Of a stretch of DNA of 64,000 nucleotides, positions 52,957-60,789 are shown piece after piece. The DNA lies in the NCBI GenBank assembly GCA_027491315.1, contig JAIXWL010000010.1, positions 310,001 through 374,000 of the forward strand. Direction: 5' to 3'. Source of the DNA: Cytophagaceae bacterium. GTDB taxonomy: Bacteria > Bacteroidota > Bacteroidia > Cytophagales > Spirosomataceae. The notes under the pieces are model-generated. The model ran no database searches, was not told the origin of the DNA, and saw only the letters and a list, made by a program, of their open reading frames with translations. A program made the translations under genes and the position numbers. Every line of letters starts with the position of its first letter. Positions within the stretch are counted from its first letter, which is position 1.

Positions 52957-53335
52957 AATTTCAATATCAAGTGGCTCTCCATTTGAAGATGTATTTGGTT
53001 ACTGCAGAGCAGTAAAAACAGGAAATTTACTTGAAATATCGGGCACTGTGGCTCTGGTAGATGGAGATAAAGTAAAAGAAGATGATTTATACGCCCAAAC
53101 GTACAACATCATTGAGCGTATTGCAGTGGTGCTCGAAGAAGCTGGTTCTTCCTTGAATGACGTAGTTAGAACTCGAATATTCACTACGGACATTTCTAAA
53201 AACTTAGACATTGCTAAGGCGCATGCTCACTTCTTTGGAGCAATTAAACCTACCACGGGTATTTATGAAATTTCAGCGCTGATTGCACCTCAGTACAAGG
53301 TGGAGATAGAATTCACGGCTTGGGTCAAAGAATAA
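52946..53335 (+). CDS. RidA/YjgF family protein
   Basis: A 129-residue small trimeric-type protein of the Rid family. It shows GSPFEDVFGYCRAVKTGNLLEISGTVAL, QTYNIIERIAVVLEEAGSSLNDVVRTRIFTTDI, and a C-terminal IYEISALIAPQYKVEIEFTAWVK. RidA proper hydrolyses reactive enamine/imine intermediates and uses a conserved Arg near residue 105. Here the position appears to be occupied by other residues, so this is probably a Rid-like subgroup with different activity. It is the third gene of the reductase operon, overlapping cobA by 11 nt. Confidence 0.85.
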   Translation: MSNRISISSGSPFEDVFGYCRAVKTGNLLEISGTVALVDGDKVKEDDLYAQTYNIIERIAVVLEEAGSSLNDVVRTRIFTTDISKNLDIAKAHAHFFGAIKPTTGIYEISALIAPQYKVEIEFTAWVKE

Positions 53336-53381
53336 GTTATCAGTTTTTTGATACAATAAATTTTAATTCAGCCGTTAGACA

Positions 53382-53414
53382 AACGCTGTCAAGGTTTGGA
53401 ACCTTGCCAGCGTT
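53382..53414. repeat. 33-nt palindrome, diverged copy 3
   Basis: AACGCTGTCAAGGTTT-G-GAACCTTGCCAGCGTT. The left arm is identical to the copies at 1082 and 1249, and the right half differs at three bases. It lies between the convergent ridA-like and hldA genes, ending 12 nt before the hldA stop. Confidence 0.88.
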
Positions 53415-53426
53415 ATAAAAATCTAC

Positions 53427-54410
53427 TTACATCAAGTGGCTTTCTGCCTCTTTTTTCAACAAATCTTTGTCGATAGGTACTACACCTAATGATTCACAAA
53501 CTAAGCCTCCTCCTAAATTGGCTAAGGAAGCAATATGTCGGGCAGGTAAACCCAAGGCTAGGGCGCAAGCAGCAATGGATATTACCGTATCTCCTGCTCC
53601 TGAAACATCTGCAATTTGCCTAATATGAGCAGGAATTCGAACTTGTTCATTTCCAAGATCCATCAATACACCCTTTTCAGACAAGGTTACAAATACTCCA
53701 TCAAATCCTTGACTTTCCTTAAATTGATGAACTGTCTCCAATAATTTTTGACCTTCAAGGTCTTCAGGAAATAAACCTAATCCATCTCTAAGTTCATGTA
53801 AATTAGGTTTAAATAAGGTAGCTCCGCGATAATTAAAAAAGTTTCGCTTTTTAGGGTCTACAACCGTAGGAATCCCTTGCTTTCTAGCTAGAGTAATTAC
53901 CTCTTGGATCAGTGGTTCGTTTAGTACTCCTTTGTCATAATCCTCAAAAATAATAACATCGACCTCCTTAATACAGGCCTTTACTTTTTCCAATAAGGCA
54001 CGAGAACTTTCCTGATTCACTGTTTTGTCCGTTTCAGAATCAACACGCAGCAATTGCTGAGAACCCGCAATAACCCTTTCTTTTATGGAGGTAATTCTTC
54101 CTTTTTCCTCTACAATTCCATGTAAGGATATCCCCTCTTTCTCCAACAATCCTTTTAACTGGGTTCCAGCCTCATCATCCCCTACCACAGAAACGACCCA
54201 TGGCTTGGCTCCTAAACTAGCTATGTTCATTACTACATTACCTGCACCTCCCAACCTAGCTTCTTTCTTGATAACTTGAACCACAGGAACGGGTGCTTCA
54301 GGAGAAATCCGACTCACCTTTCCCCAGGTATAGGCATCAATCATTAAATCACCAATGACCAAGACCTGTAATTCATCAAAACCCTTAAATATTTCGTTCA
54401 CTGTTTTCAT
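53427..54410 (-). CDS. hldA: D-glycero-beta-D-manno-heptose-7-phosphate kinase
   Basis: A 327-residue PfkB-type kinase corresponding to the N-terminal (RfaE1) half of E. coli HldE; the nucleotidyltransferase half is not fused. Features are LVIGDLMIDAYTWGKVSRISPEAPVPVV, EARLGGAGNVVMNIASLGA, FEDYDKGVLN and the C-terminal PfkB anion-hole motif IADVSGAGDTVIS. It acts in ADP-heptose synthesis for lipopolysaccharide. The gene follows moaA by 2 nt, an odd pairing with no pathway link, probably just shared transcription. Confidence 0.92.
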   Translation of the reverse strand: MKTVNEIFKGFDELQVLVIGDLMIDAYTWGKVSRISPEAPVPVVQVIKKEARLGGAGNVVMNIASLGAKPWVVSVVGDDEAGTQLKGLLEKEGISLHGIVEEKGRITSIKERVIAGSQQLLRVDSETDKTVNQESSRALLEKVKACIKEVDVIIFEDYDKGVLNEPLIQEVITLARKQGIPTVVDPKKRNFFNYRGATLFKPNLHELRDGLGLFPEDLEGQKLLETVHQFKESQGFDGVFVTLSEKGVLMDLGNEQVRIPAHIRQIADVSGAGDTVISIAACALALGLPARHIASLANLGGGLVCESLGVVPIDKDLLKKEAESHLM

Positions 54411-54412
54411 AA

Positions 54413-55429
54413 CTAACCCCCAATACTCGTCATTGACTCGTTAATAATTCCTTTTCTATTTTTTTCTGCTTCAAAACCGTCTTTGGGTCTACTTCCAAAT
54501 AAGGTTATAAAGGTCTGTTTTATCTCTTCATCGCATACGCCCTTCCGAATAAAAGATTTCAAATCAAAAACCCCATCATCGTATAAACATGTTTTTACCT
54601 CCCCCAAAGCGGTTAATCGAATTCGATTGCAAGTTCCACAAAATGTCCGACTAAAGGCTGCAATCACCCCTACATCTCCAAGATATCCTTGGATTTGGTA
54701 TCGCATAGCTGTCTCACCATAACTTACATTCATGGGCTGTAAATTCCCGAAATGATCTTTCAGATGATCAACTATTTTAATGAAATCCCATTTCAAAATA
54801 GCAGGCCCTTTACCTGAGCCGTTAAATGGCATTTCTTCTATAAATCGTACCGAAATAGGATATTGCTCAGTTAATTGGGCTAAGGCTAAAATATCTTGCT
54901 CATTCTTTCCATCCATCACCACCGCATTAATTTTAACCTGAAAATTTGCCTCAATCAATCCTAATAAGGCTGAATAAACGACATCGAAATCATCTCGACG
55001 AGTAATTTGGCGAAAGCGTTCCTTGTCCAATGAATCCAGACTCAAATTGACAGACTTAACGCCATATTCCATCAGCTGTGGGATATGCTTTTCTAATAAA
55101 ACGCCATTACTTGTCAAACAAATCTCTAAACCATCTAAGCGACTAAGTTCTTGGAGAAATTCCATGATGCCATGACGAAGCAATGGCTCCCCTCCCGTAA
55201 TTCTAACTTTTTTTAAACCGAGTGCATACAATTGCTGCACAATCCGCAACATTTCTTCCCACGTTAGCAATTGCTTTTCAGGCAAATAGTGAATTCCCTC
55301 CGCCGGCATACAATAAAAACACCTTAAGTTACAGCGATCTGTAACTGCCAAACGCAAATATGTCATTTCTCTACCATGATTATCATAGAGAATAGGGCGA
55401 GAGGCTGGTAAGCTTTGAGAAATATCCAA
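54413..55429 (-). CDS. moaA: GTP 3',8-cyclase MoaA
   Basis: A 338-residue radical SAM enzyme that starts molybdenum cofactor synthesis. The N-terminal cluster is C-x3-C-x2-C (TDRCNLRCFYCMP) and the second cluster, C-terminal, is CGTCNRIRLTALGEVKTCLYD. The chain ends in GG (MTSIGG), needed for activity in the family. The start is TTG at 55429, since homologues keep the DNHGRxxxYLR lead-in and no earlier ATG exists. The ATG at 55363 would cut this off. It is divergent from moaD with a palindrome between them. Confidence 0.95.
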   Translation of the reverse strand: MDISQSLPASRPILYDNHGREMTYLRLAVTDRCNLRCFYCMPAEGIHYLPEKQLLTWEEMLRIVQQLYALGLKKVRITGGEPLLRHGIMEFLQELSRLDGLEICLTSNGVLLEKHIPQLMEYGVKSVNLSLDSLDKERFRQITRRDDFDVVYSALLGLIEANFQVKINAVVMDGKNEQDILALAQLTEQYPISVRFIEEMPFNGSGKGPAILKWDFIKIVDHLKDHFGNLQPMNVSYGETAMRYQIQGYLGDVGVIAAFSRTFCGTCNRIRLTALGEVKTCLYDDGVFDLKSFIRKGVCDEEIKQTFITLFGSRPKDGFEAEKNRKGIINESMTSIGG

Positions 55430-55433
55430 TATA

Positions 55434-55450
55434 TTTGTATTATATACAAA
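55434..55450. promoter_or_regulatory. Palindrome between moaA and moaD
   Basis: TTTGTAT-TAT-ATACAAA is a 7-bp inverted repeat. It overlaps a TATATTTG -7 box (55430-55437) reading toward moaD and lies at the moaA translation start, so one regulator could control both genes. Confidence 0.55.
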
Positions 55451-55473
55451 GGTACAAAATCGCCCTCAAACGA

Positions 55474-55719
55474 ATGCCAAACTATCGAATTCTACTTTTT
55501 GGATTAACCCGAGATTTACTTCAAAATAGGGAAATTGTATTGAGTTCGGAGGAAAATTTAACAGCAGCCCAACTTTTACAGGAGGTAAAATCTAAATATC
55601 CCGCATTATCTAATCTTCCCTCCCTTAGAATTGCGGCAGAACATCGTTTTCCAGAAGATGATTTTATGGTACAAGAAGGCATGGAAATTGCCCTAATTCC
55701 ACCGGTAAGTGGCGGTTAA
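55474..55719 (+). CDS. moaD: MoaD/ThiS-family sulfur carrier
   Basis: An 81-residue ubiquitin-like protein ending in the Gly-Gly (IPPVSGG) that is adenylated and thiocarboxylated. NYRILLFGLTRDLLQNREIVLSSE and LTAAQLLQEVKSKYPALSNLPSLRIAAEH match MoaD, the small subunit of molybdopterin synthase. The ATG at 55474 fits the family; the track start adds 13 residues in the promoter. The large subunit MoaE is not adjacent. Its neighbour moaA supports MoaD over ThiS. Confidence 0.9.
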   Translation: MPNYRILLFGLTRDLLQNREIVLSSEENLTAAQLLQEVKSKYPALSNLPSLRIAAEHRFPEDDFMVQEGMEIALIPPVSGG

Positions 55720-55733
55720 ACAACAAAGAACTG

Positions 55734-55741
55734 TATATTTG
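55734..55741 (+). promoter_or_regulatory. -7 promoter box TATATTTG upstream of nuoL
   Basis: A perfect TAnnTTTG match 22 nt before the nuoL ATG. No -33 TTTG is seen. The box runs into TTTGTATAATAAAC, partly like the moaA/moaD palindrome. Confidence 0.45.
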
Positions 55742-55763
55742 TATAATAAACTCGTGTAACCCG

Positions 55764-57659
55764 ATGGGCTTAACCCCCTTATTTATTGGCCTTCTCCTAT
55801 TTCCTTGGATTTCGGCCATGCTCATCGCACTTTGTTTTCGAATTCCCAAAGGTATCTTAAGTAAACTTTCTAGCTTTTTTTCATTCCTACAATTAGTGGG
55901 CTTGGCTTATTTTATTTATCAAGTCAATTCCCAAGAAATAGCCATTCATATACAATGGTTTATGCTAGGAGAAACTGCATTTAGGGCTAGTTTTATAGCT
56001 TCCTCTTCCGCAAAAATCATAAGCCTATTGGTAGCAATTGTTGCATTTTTTGTGCAAATTTTCTCCAGTTCTTACCTTCATGATGAACCAAAATTAGCTA
56101 CATACTATTTGTATTTAAATCTGTTTGCAGCGGCCATGTATGCTTTACTTTTTGCCGATCAAATTTGGATTTTCTATGCTTCTTGGGAATTGGTGGGTGC
56201 CTGTTCATACCTTTTAATAAGCTTTTGGCATCAAAAAGAAATAGCCATTAAAGCCGCCAAAAAAGCATTTTTATTAAATCGCTTGGGCGATATTGGCCTC
56301 CTTATTGGCTTAATTGGACTATCAGTTCATTTTAATACCATGGAATTTTCTTCGATGCAGATTGGTTCATTCGGGCCAGCTCCAATTGCCCTGGGTATCG
56401 CTTTATTAGCTGGAGCCATAGGAAAATCTGCTCAATTCCCCCTGATGTCTTGGCTTCCCGATGCTATGGAAGGACCAACTCCCGCCTCCGCACTCATCCA
56501 TGCCGCTACTATGGTGGCAGCTGGAGTCTATTTAGGAATTAAAATTTTTCCAATTACAGGTGAAGACACACATTTATTTATGGCTTTAATCGGTGCCATA
56601 TCCTTAGTCTCTGGGGCTATTTTTGCCTTATTTCAAAATGATATCAAAAAGGCCTTGGCCTATTCGACCATATCTCAATTGGGCCTCATGTGGATGGGCA
56701 TGGGATCTGATGCCTCCCTATTGCATTTAGTCGTACACGGTATTTTTAAAGCCGGGTTATTTCTTTCAGCTGGCTCAGTCATTCACTACCTTCACCATCA
56801 ACAGGATAGTCAACACCTCGATGCCCAAAGTTTAGATCAAATGGGTGGGCTCAGGAAGGTTCTACCCTGGACCGCCATCAGCTATGGAATTTTTGCCGCA
56901 GGTTTAATGGGTCTACCGTTTACAATTGGATTTTTCAGTAAAGAAAACCTGGCAGGCCTTCTCTGGGAGAATACCCAAAATAGTCCTTACTTCCCCATTT
57001 ACTGGACATTATTAGCGTGTTTGGGGCTAGGTATGCTATTGAGTAATTGGTATATAAGTCGACAATTCTACCTTATTTTTATGGGGAAAAATAGACAAAA
57101 TTTAACCTTAGAAAAAGTAGGTTCTTGGGATGTATCTCAAAATATCCCCATCCTTTTACTAGCCTTTTTCAGTTTATTTTTCTGGACAAGCACTCAAATT
57201 TTTCATATCCATGACTCCATCCTTTTGGATAGGTTTCGAATTAAACAATGGGAAGTGCCCACTTTTTGGTTAGTGGTAACTGCTTTCAGTTGGATAGTCG
57301 GCATCAGTTTAACTTGGATTAGTCGAAATTGGGTTCCCCAAAATAATTACCGTTTTTGGCCTTCATTTTGGCCATCTATTTTTCAATTTATCACATGGAA
57401 AGCACGCTGGACTCAAATTCTTGATCATGTACTACTTGATCGTTTCTTGATATGGCTAGCCCAACTGCAGGTAGTTTCAGGGCATATAGTGGCCTGGTTA
57501 GATCATTCTTTGGTTGATGGTTTGCTTGTTGGAGCTAGTACAAAAATCAGTCGAATTTCAGGTCATTTTTTAAGTAGATGGCAATCAGGAAAAGTTCAAC
57601 AATATTGGATATTGGTATTTTTAACATTTGGTCTATTTTTACTTTACGTTTGCTTGTAG
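55764..57659 (+). CDS. nuoL: NADH-quinone oxidoreductase subunit L
   Basis: A 631-residue antiporter-like membrane subunit of complex I with about 16 helices. Proton-path residues expected for NuoL are present: the Glu in ASWELVGACSYLLISFW, Lys in IGKSAQFPLMSWLPDAMEGPTPASALIHAATMVAAG, and Lys in FQNDIKKALAYSTISQLGLM. The C-terminal region keeps the long lateral helix and final anchor (GKVQQYWILVFLTFGLFLLY). This is a complete NuoL. It is followed by nuoM 22 nt later, but nuoA-K and nuoN are not here. Confidence 0.93.
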   Translation: MGLTPLFIGLLLFPWISAMLIALCFRIPKGILSKLSSFFSFLQLVGLAYFIYQVNSQEIAIHIQWFMLGETAFRASFIASSSAKIISLLVAIVAFFVQIFSSSYLHDEPKLATYYLYLNLFAAAMYALLFADQIWIFYASWELVGACSYLLISFWHQKEIAIKAAKKAFLLNRLGDIGLLIGLIGLSVHFNTMEFSSMQIGSFGPAPIALGIALLAGAIGKSAQFPLMSWLPDAMEGPTPASALIHAATMVAAGVYLGIKIFPITGEDTHLFMALIGAISLVSGAIFALFQNDIKKALAYSTISQLGLMWMGMGSDASLLHLVVHGIFKAGLFLSAGSVIHYLHHQQDSQHLDAQSLDQMGGLRKVLPWTAISYGIFAAGLMGLPFTIGFFSKENLAGLLWENTQNSPYFPIYWTLLACLGLGMLLSNWYISRQFYLIFMGKNRQNLTLEKVGSWDVSQNIPILLLAFFSLFFWTSTQIFHIHDSILLDRFRIKQWEVPTFWLVVTAFSWIVGISLTWISRNWVPQNNYRFWPSFWPSIFQFITWKARWTQILDHVLLDRFLIWLAQLQVVSGHIVAWLDHSLVDGLLVGASTKISRISGHFLSRWQSGKVQQYWILVFLTFGLFLLYVCL

Positions 57660-57681
57660 ATAGTCCTCTTAAAATGAAATA

Positions 57682-59340
57682 ATGGGTTTACCGCTTTTAT
57701 CATTTATTATTCTTTTACCCCTACTTGGCTCCATAGTTGCAGCCCTGCTGAAATGGGAAAATGGAATTAAACATTGGGCCACCGGCATATCTGTCATTCA
57801 ATTGTTTGCCCTTTTGTATGCAGGCACGAATTTTGACCAATCAGCCACTTCATTTCAATGGACAGAGGAGCTTACATGGATTCAATTGCCACTAGGATCA
57901 TTAGGTGAATTTGTCATCAAATATTCTTTAGGCTTAGATGGATTAAGCTTTTTGTTAATTGCCTTAACTGGTTTTATATCGTTTTTGGCCATTATCAATT
58001 CCCACACGATTCAAGAGAAGAAAGGAGCCTATTTTTCTTTAGTATTATTGTTAAATGCCGCCTTAATGGGTTGCTTTTTATCGCGCGACCTCTTCCTATT
58101 TTATGTATTTTTTGAGTTTATGCTTTTACCCATGTATTTTCTCATTGGTATTTGGGGTGGACCTCGTAAAAATTATGCTTCCATTAAGTTCTTCCTATAT
58201 ACCTTAATCGGCTCTCTTTTTATTCTCATCGTCATGCTAGGCATCAGTTTGGCCTACATCGATCCGTATGAAACAGCTAGACACCTTAACTTGATTCAAG
58301 AAGGTCAAAATTTTGATTTGGAAGCATTAAAAAATATACAATCGGCCCTATCCAATAAAGAAATTAGTTCCTTTGATTTGGTTCATAGTTTTGATATGCA
58401 AGCCTTAAGTGATGTGAATAATTGTCAAACTAGTAGCATTTTACATCCAAATTCAGGTTGGTTACTGAATGGGCTTAGTGCCAGAACTTGGGGTTTTTGG
58501 CTTTTATTCATTGGTTTTGCCATCAAACTACCCATGGTTCCTTTGCATACCTGGCTTCCAGATGCCCACGTTGAAGCACCAACACCCATTTCCGTTATAT
58601 TAGCCGGGGTACTTTTAAAAATTGGAGCTTATGGTTGGTTGAGAACAGCAATCCCCTTCTTCCCTAAAGAAGCGCTGGAATCGGCCAATATCTTGGCTGC
58701 CTTAGGTGCCATTTCCATCATATATGGGGCATACAATGCCCTAGCTATGAGTGATTTAAAAAAACTCGTCGCCTACTCATCCGTGTCTCACATGGGTTTT
58801 GTCCTGCTGGGATTAGCCTCCTTTCAAGCGGAAGGGTGGCAAGGAGCTATTTACCAATTAATATCTCATGGTATCCTTTCTTCTCTTTTGTTTCTAGTAG
58901 TTGGGGTTTTATATGAAAGGACTCATGATCGTCAAATAGACCATTACTCGGGAATTGCAAGCTTGATGCCCCAATTCACCATCATTTCAGGAATAGCCAT
59001 TTTTGCTTCTTTAGGTTTACCTGGATTCTCCGGATTTATAGGAGAATTTTTCAGTCTTCTAGGAGCATTTACCAGCCCTTACATACATCCAGCTTGGGCT
59101 ATTTTAGGGGCTTTTGGTATCTTATTGGGAGCAGGATATTTCCTTTGGACATTCCAAAAAATCTATTTAGGCAAGACTCATTTATTTAATTCTTCTTGGA
59201 ATTTGACAGATTTAACTCCTTTAGAAATATTTAGTTTATTCAGCCTTGGTATATTAAGCATCCTTTTCGGTATATTTCCACAATTAATCTTGGATTGGTC
59301 CAAATACTTTGTTTCCAATTTCTTGACAACCCTACCTTAA
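57682..59340 (+). CDS. nuoM: NADH-quinone oxidoreductase subunit M
   Basis: A 552-residue complex I membrane subunit. Conserved charged sites are Glu in LFYVFFEFMLLPMYFLIGIWGG, Lys in FAIKLPMVPLHTWLPDAHVEAPTPISVILAGVLLKIGAYG, Lys in MSDLKKLVAYSSVSHMGFVLLGL, and Glu in GFIGEFFSLLGAF. About 60 extra residues (YIDPYETARHLNL...SGWLLNGLSART) lie between helices before the Lys helix; E. coli NuoM lacks most of this. It pairs with nuoL. NuoN is absent downstream and a TM2-domain gene follows instead. Confidence 0.92.
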   Translation: MGLPLLSFIILLPLLGSIVAALLKWENGIKHWATGISVIQLFALLYAGTNFDQSATSFQWTEELTWIQLPLGSLGEFVIKYSLGLDGLSFLLIALTGFISFLAIINSHTIQEKKGAYFSLVLLLNAALMGCFLSRDLFLFYVFFEFMLLPMYFLIGIWGGPRKNYASIKFFLYTLIGSLFILIVMLGISLAYIDPYETARHLNLIQEGQNFDLEALKNIQSALSNKEISSFDLVHSFDMQALSDVNNCQTSSILHPNSGWLLNGLSARTWGFWLLFIGFAIKLPMVPLHTWLPDAHVEAPTPISVILAGVLLKIGAYGWLRTAIPFFPKEALESANILAALGAISIIYGAYNALAMSDLKKLVAYSSVSHMGFVLLGLASFQAEGWQGAIYQLISHGILSSLLFLVVGVLYERTHDRQIDHYSGIASLMPQFTIISGIAIFASLGLPGFSGFIGEFFSLLGAFTSPYIHPAWAILGAFGILLGAGYFLWTFQKIYLGKTHLFNSSWNLTDLTPLEIFSLFSLGILSILFGIFPQLILDWSKYFVSNFLTTLP

Positions 59341-59350
59341 AGCCAAGCTT

Positions 59351-59710
59351 ATGAACCCTAAATTTTTGCCTTTAATTTCTCAATTTGAAATGGAGGAAAT
59401 GATTGCTGTGAAACAAAAATTGCAAGATTTAAGTGATAGTCAACAAGAGCAATTTTTGGGTATTTACTTAGCCAGAAGAAGAGATACCTTATTGATTCTT
59501 TTGTGCACCCTAATGGGTTTTGTAGGCTTTGCGGGCATTCAACGATTTGTCACCAATCGAATTGGATTAGGACTCCTCTATTTTTTTACGGGAGGTTTGT
59601 TGCTGATTGGAACCATTGTGGATTTAGTCAAATACAAAAAAATTGCCTTGAATTATAATTTAAAAGTCTTAGAAGAAACAGGTTTAATAATTGGTACTTG
59701 GAGAGGCTAA
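59351..59710 (+). CDS. TM2 domain-containing protein
   Basis: A 119-residue protein. A soluble helical N-terminus (LISQFEMEEMIAVKQKLQDLSDSQQEQFLGIYLARRRD) precedes a TM2 domain of two membrane helices (LLILLCTLMGFVGFAGIQRFVTNRIGLGLLYFFTGGLLLIGTIVDLV). It keeps the G-x2-G..R.F and G..D.. landmarks of the family. The function of TM2 proteins in bacteria is unknown. It starts 10 nt after nuoM and may be cotranscribed. Confidence 0.88.
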   Translation: MNPKFLPLISQFEMEEMIAVKQKLQDLSDSQQEQFLGIYLARRRDTLLILLCTLMGFVGFAGIQRFVTNRIGLGLLYFFTGGLLLIGTIVDLVKYKKIALNYNLKVLEETGLIIGTWRG

Positions 59711-59737
59711 ACATATTTAAAAAGAAAAACCATTACA

Positions 59738-60634
59738 ATGAAAACTACATTTACAAGAAGAGATGTCATCAAGAATTCCGCAGGATTGGCAGGTCTAGGT
59801 TTCTTGGGTAATTCCATGGAACACCGATTTAAAGAAGCTGATACCCAAGTAGGAGCGGAATTAAAAGGTAAAGTAAATCACTCGGCATGCCGTTGGTGTT
59901 ATCAATCCATTCCTTTTGAGGAATTAGTGGTTAATGCGAAAAAAATCGGTTTGCAGTCCATCGAACTTACTGGCCCAGATGAATGGGACATTTTGAAAAA
60001 ACACGATATGACAGCCGCTATTGGTTGGGGTAAATATCCGGATGGAATGGGATTGCCTAATTTTTTCAATAAGGTAAAAAACCATGACCAATTAGTAGCT
60101 TTTTATGAGGATTTAATCCCTCGAGCAGCTAAAGCTGGTGTTAAAAACCTAATTACCTTTTCTGGAAACAGAGACGGGATAAGTGATGAACAAGGATTGT
60201 TGAATTGCAAAAAAGGCCTTCAGCGCATCATGAAAACCGCAGAGCGTCACGATGTGACTATCTCGATGGAATTATTAAACTCCAAAGTAAATCACAAAGA
60301 TTATCAGTGTGACCATACAGAATGGGGAGCTGTCCTTTGCGAAATGGTAGGGTCAGATAAATTTAAATTATTGTACGACATCTACCACATGCAAATCATG
60401 GAAGGAGATGTAATTGCAACCATTAAAAAGCATCATCAATATATTTCTCATTACCACACCGGTGGTGTGCCAGGAAGAAATGAAATAGATGAAAGCCAAG
60501 AATTAAATTATTCAGCTATCATTAAAGCCATTTATGATACGGGATATAAAGGCTTTATCGGTCAGGAGTTCATTCCTGCTCGTGCCGATAAAATGGCTTC
60601 ATTGGAACAAGCAGTTAAAATCTGCGATATTTAA
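59738..60634 (+). CDS. Tat-exported hydroxypyruvate isomerase-like TIM-barrel protein
   Basis: A 298-residue protein with a twin-arginine signal (FTRRDVIKNSAGLAGLGFLG) and a xylose-isomerase-like TIM barrel. It shows ACRWCYQSIPFEELVVNAKKIGLQSIELT, VTISMELLNSKVNHKDYQCDHT with the metal Glu, FKLLYDIYHMQIMEGDV with Asp/His, and HYHTGGVPGRNEID plus FIGQEFIPAR with the last Glu. The set matches hydroxypyruvate isomerase/sugar phosphate epimerase homologues. Export points to a free-sugar substrate rather than a phosphate. It may belong to the same type of 3-keto-sugar metabolism as the genes at 46.7-48.7 kb. A terminator follows. Confidence 0.87.
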   Translation: MKTTFTRRDVIKNSAGLAGLGFLGNSMEHRFKEADTQVGAELKGKVNHSACRWCYQSIPFEELVVNAKKIGLQSIELTGPDEWDILKKHDMTAAIGWGKYPDGMGLPNFFNKVKNHDQLVAFYEDLIPRAAKAGVKNLITFSGNRDGISDEQGLLNCKKGLQRIMKTAERHDVTISMELLNSKVNHKDYQCDHTEWGAVLCEMVGSDKFKLLYDIYHMQIMEGDVIATIKKHHQYISHYHTGGVPGRNEIDESQELNYSAIIKAIYDTGYKGFIGQEFIPARADKMASLEQAVKICDI

Positions 60635-60654
60635 TTACCAAACTTATGATATTT

Positions 60655-60694
60655 ACGCAAGCTGCTGACATACAACAGCTTGCGTATTTTTTTT
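60655..60694 (+). terminator. Intrinsic terminator after hyi-like gene
   Basis: ACGCAAGCTG-loop-CAGCTTGCGT is a 10-bp stem followed by A and eight T. It lies 20 nt after the stop. Confidence 0.93.
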
Positions 60695-60789
60695 GCCAAG
60701 GATTTTATAATTCCATGGACTCAGGCCATCTAGGCTTTATCACTTCAGATTAATTCAACTGTTTTGAACTCAACCATGATGAGTTCAAA

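Noticed and set aside
55764-59340. NuoL/NuoM pair as a DabB-type inorganic carbon or Mrp antiporter component
   Set aside because: There is no DUF2309 (DabA) partner or Mrp subunits, and NuoL keeps the complex I lateral helix and C-terminal anchor.
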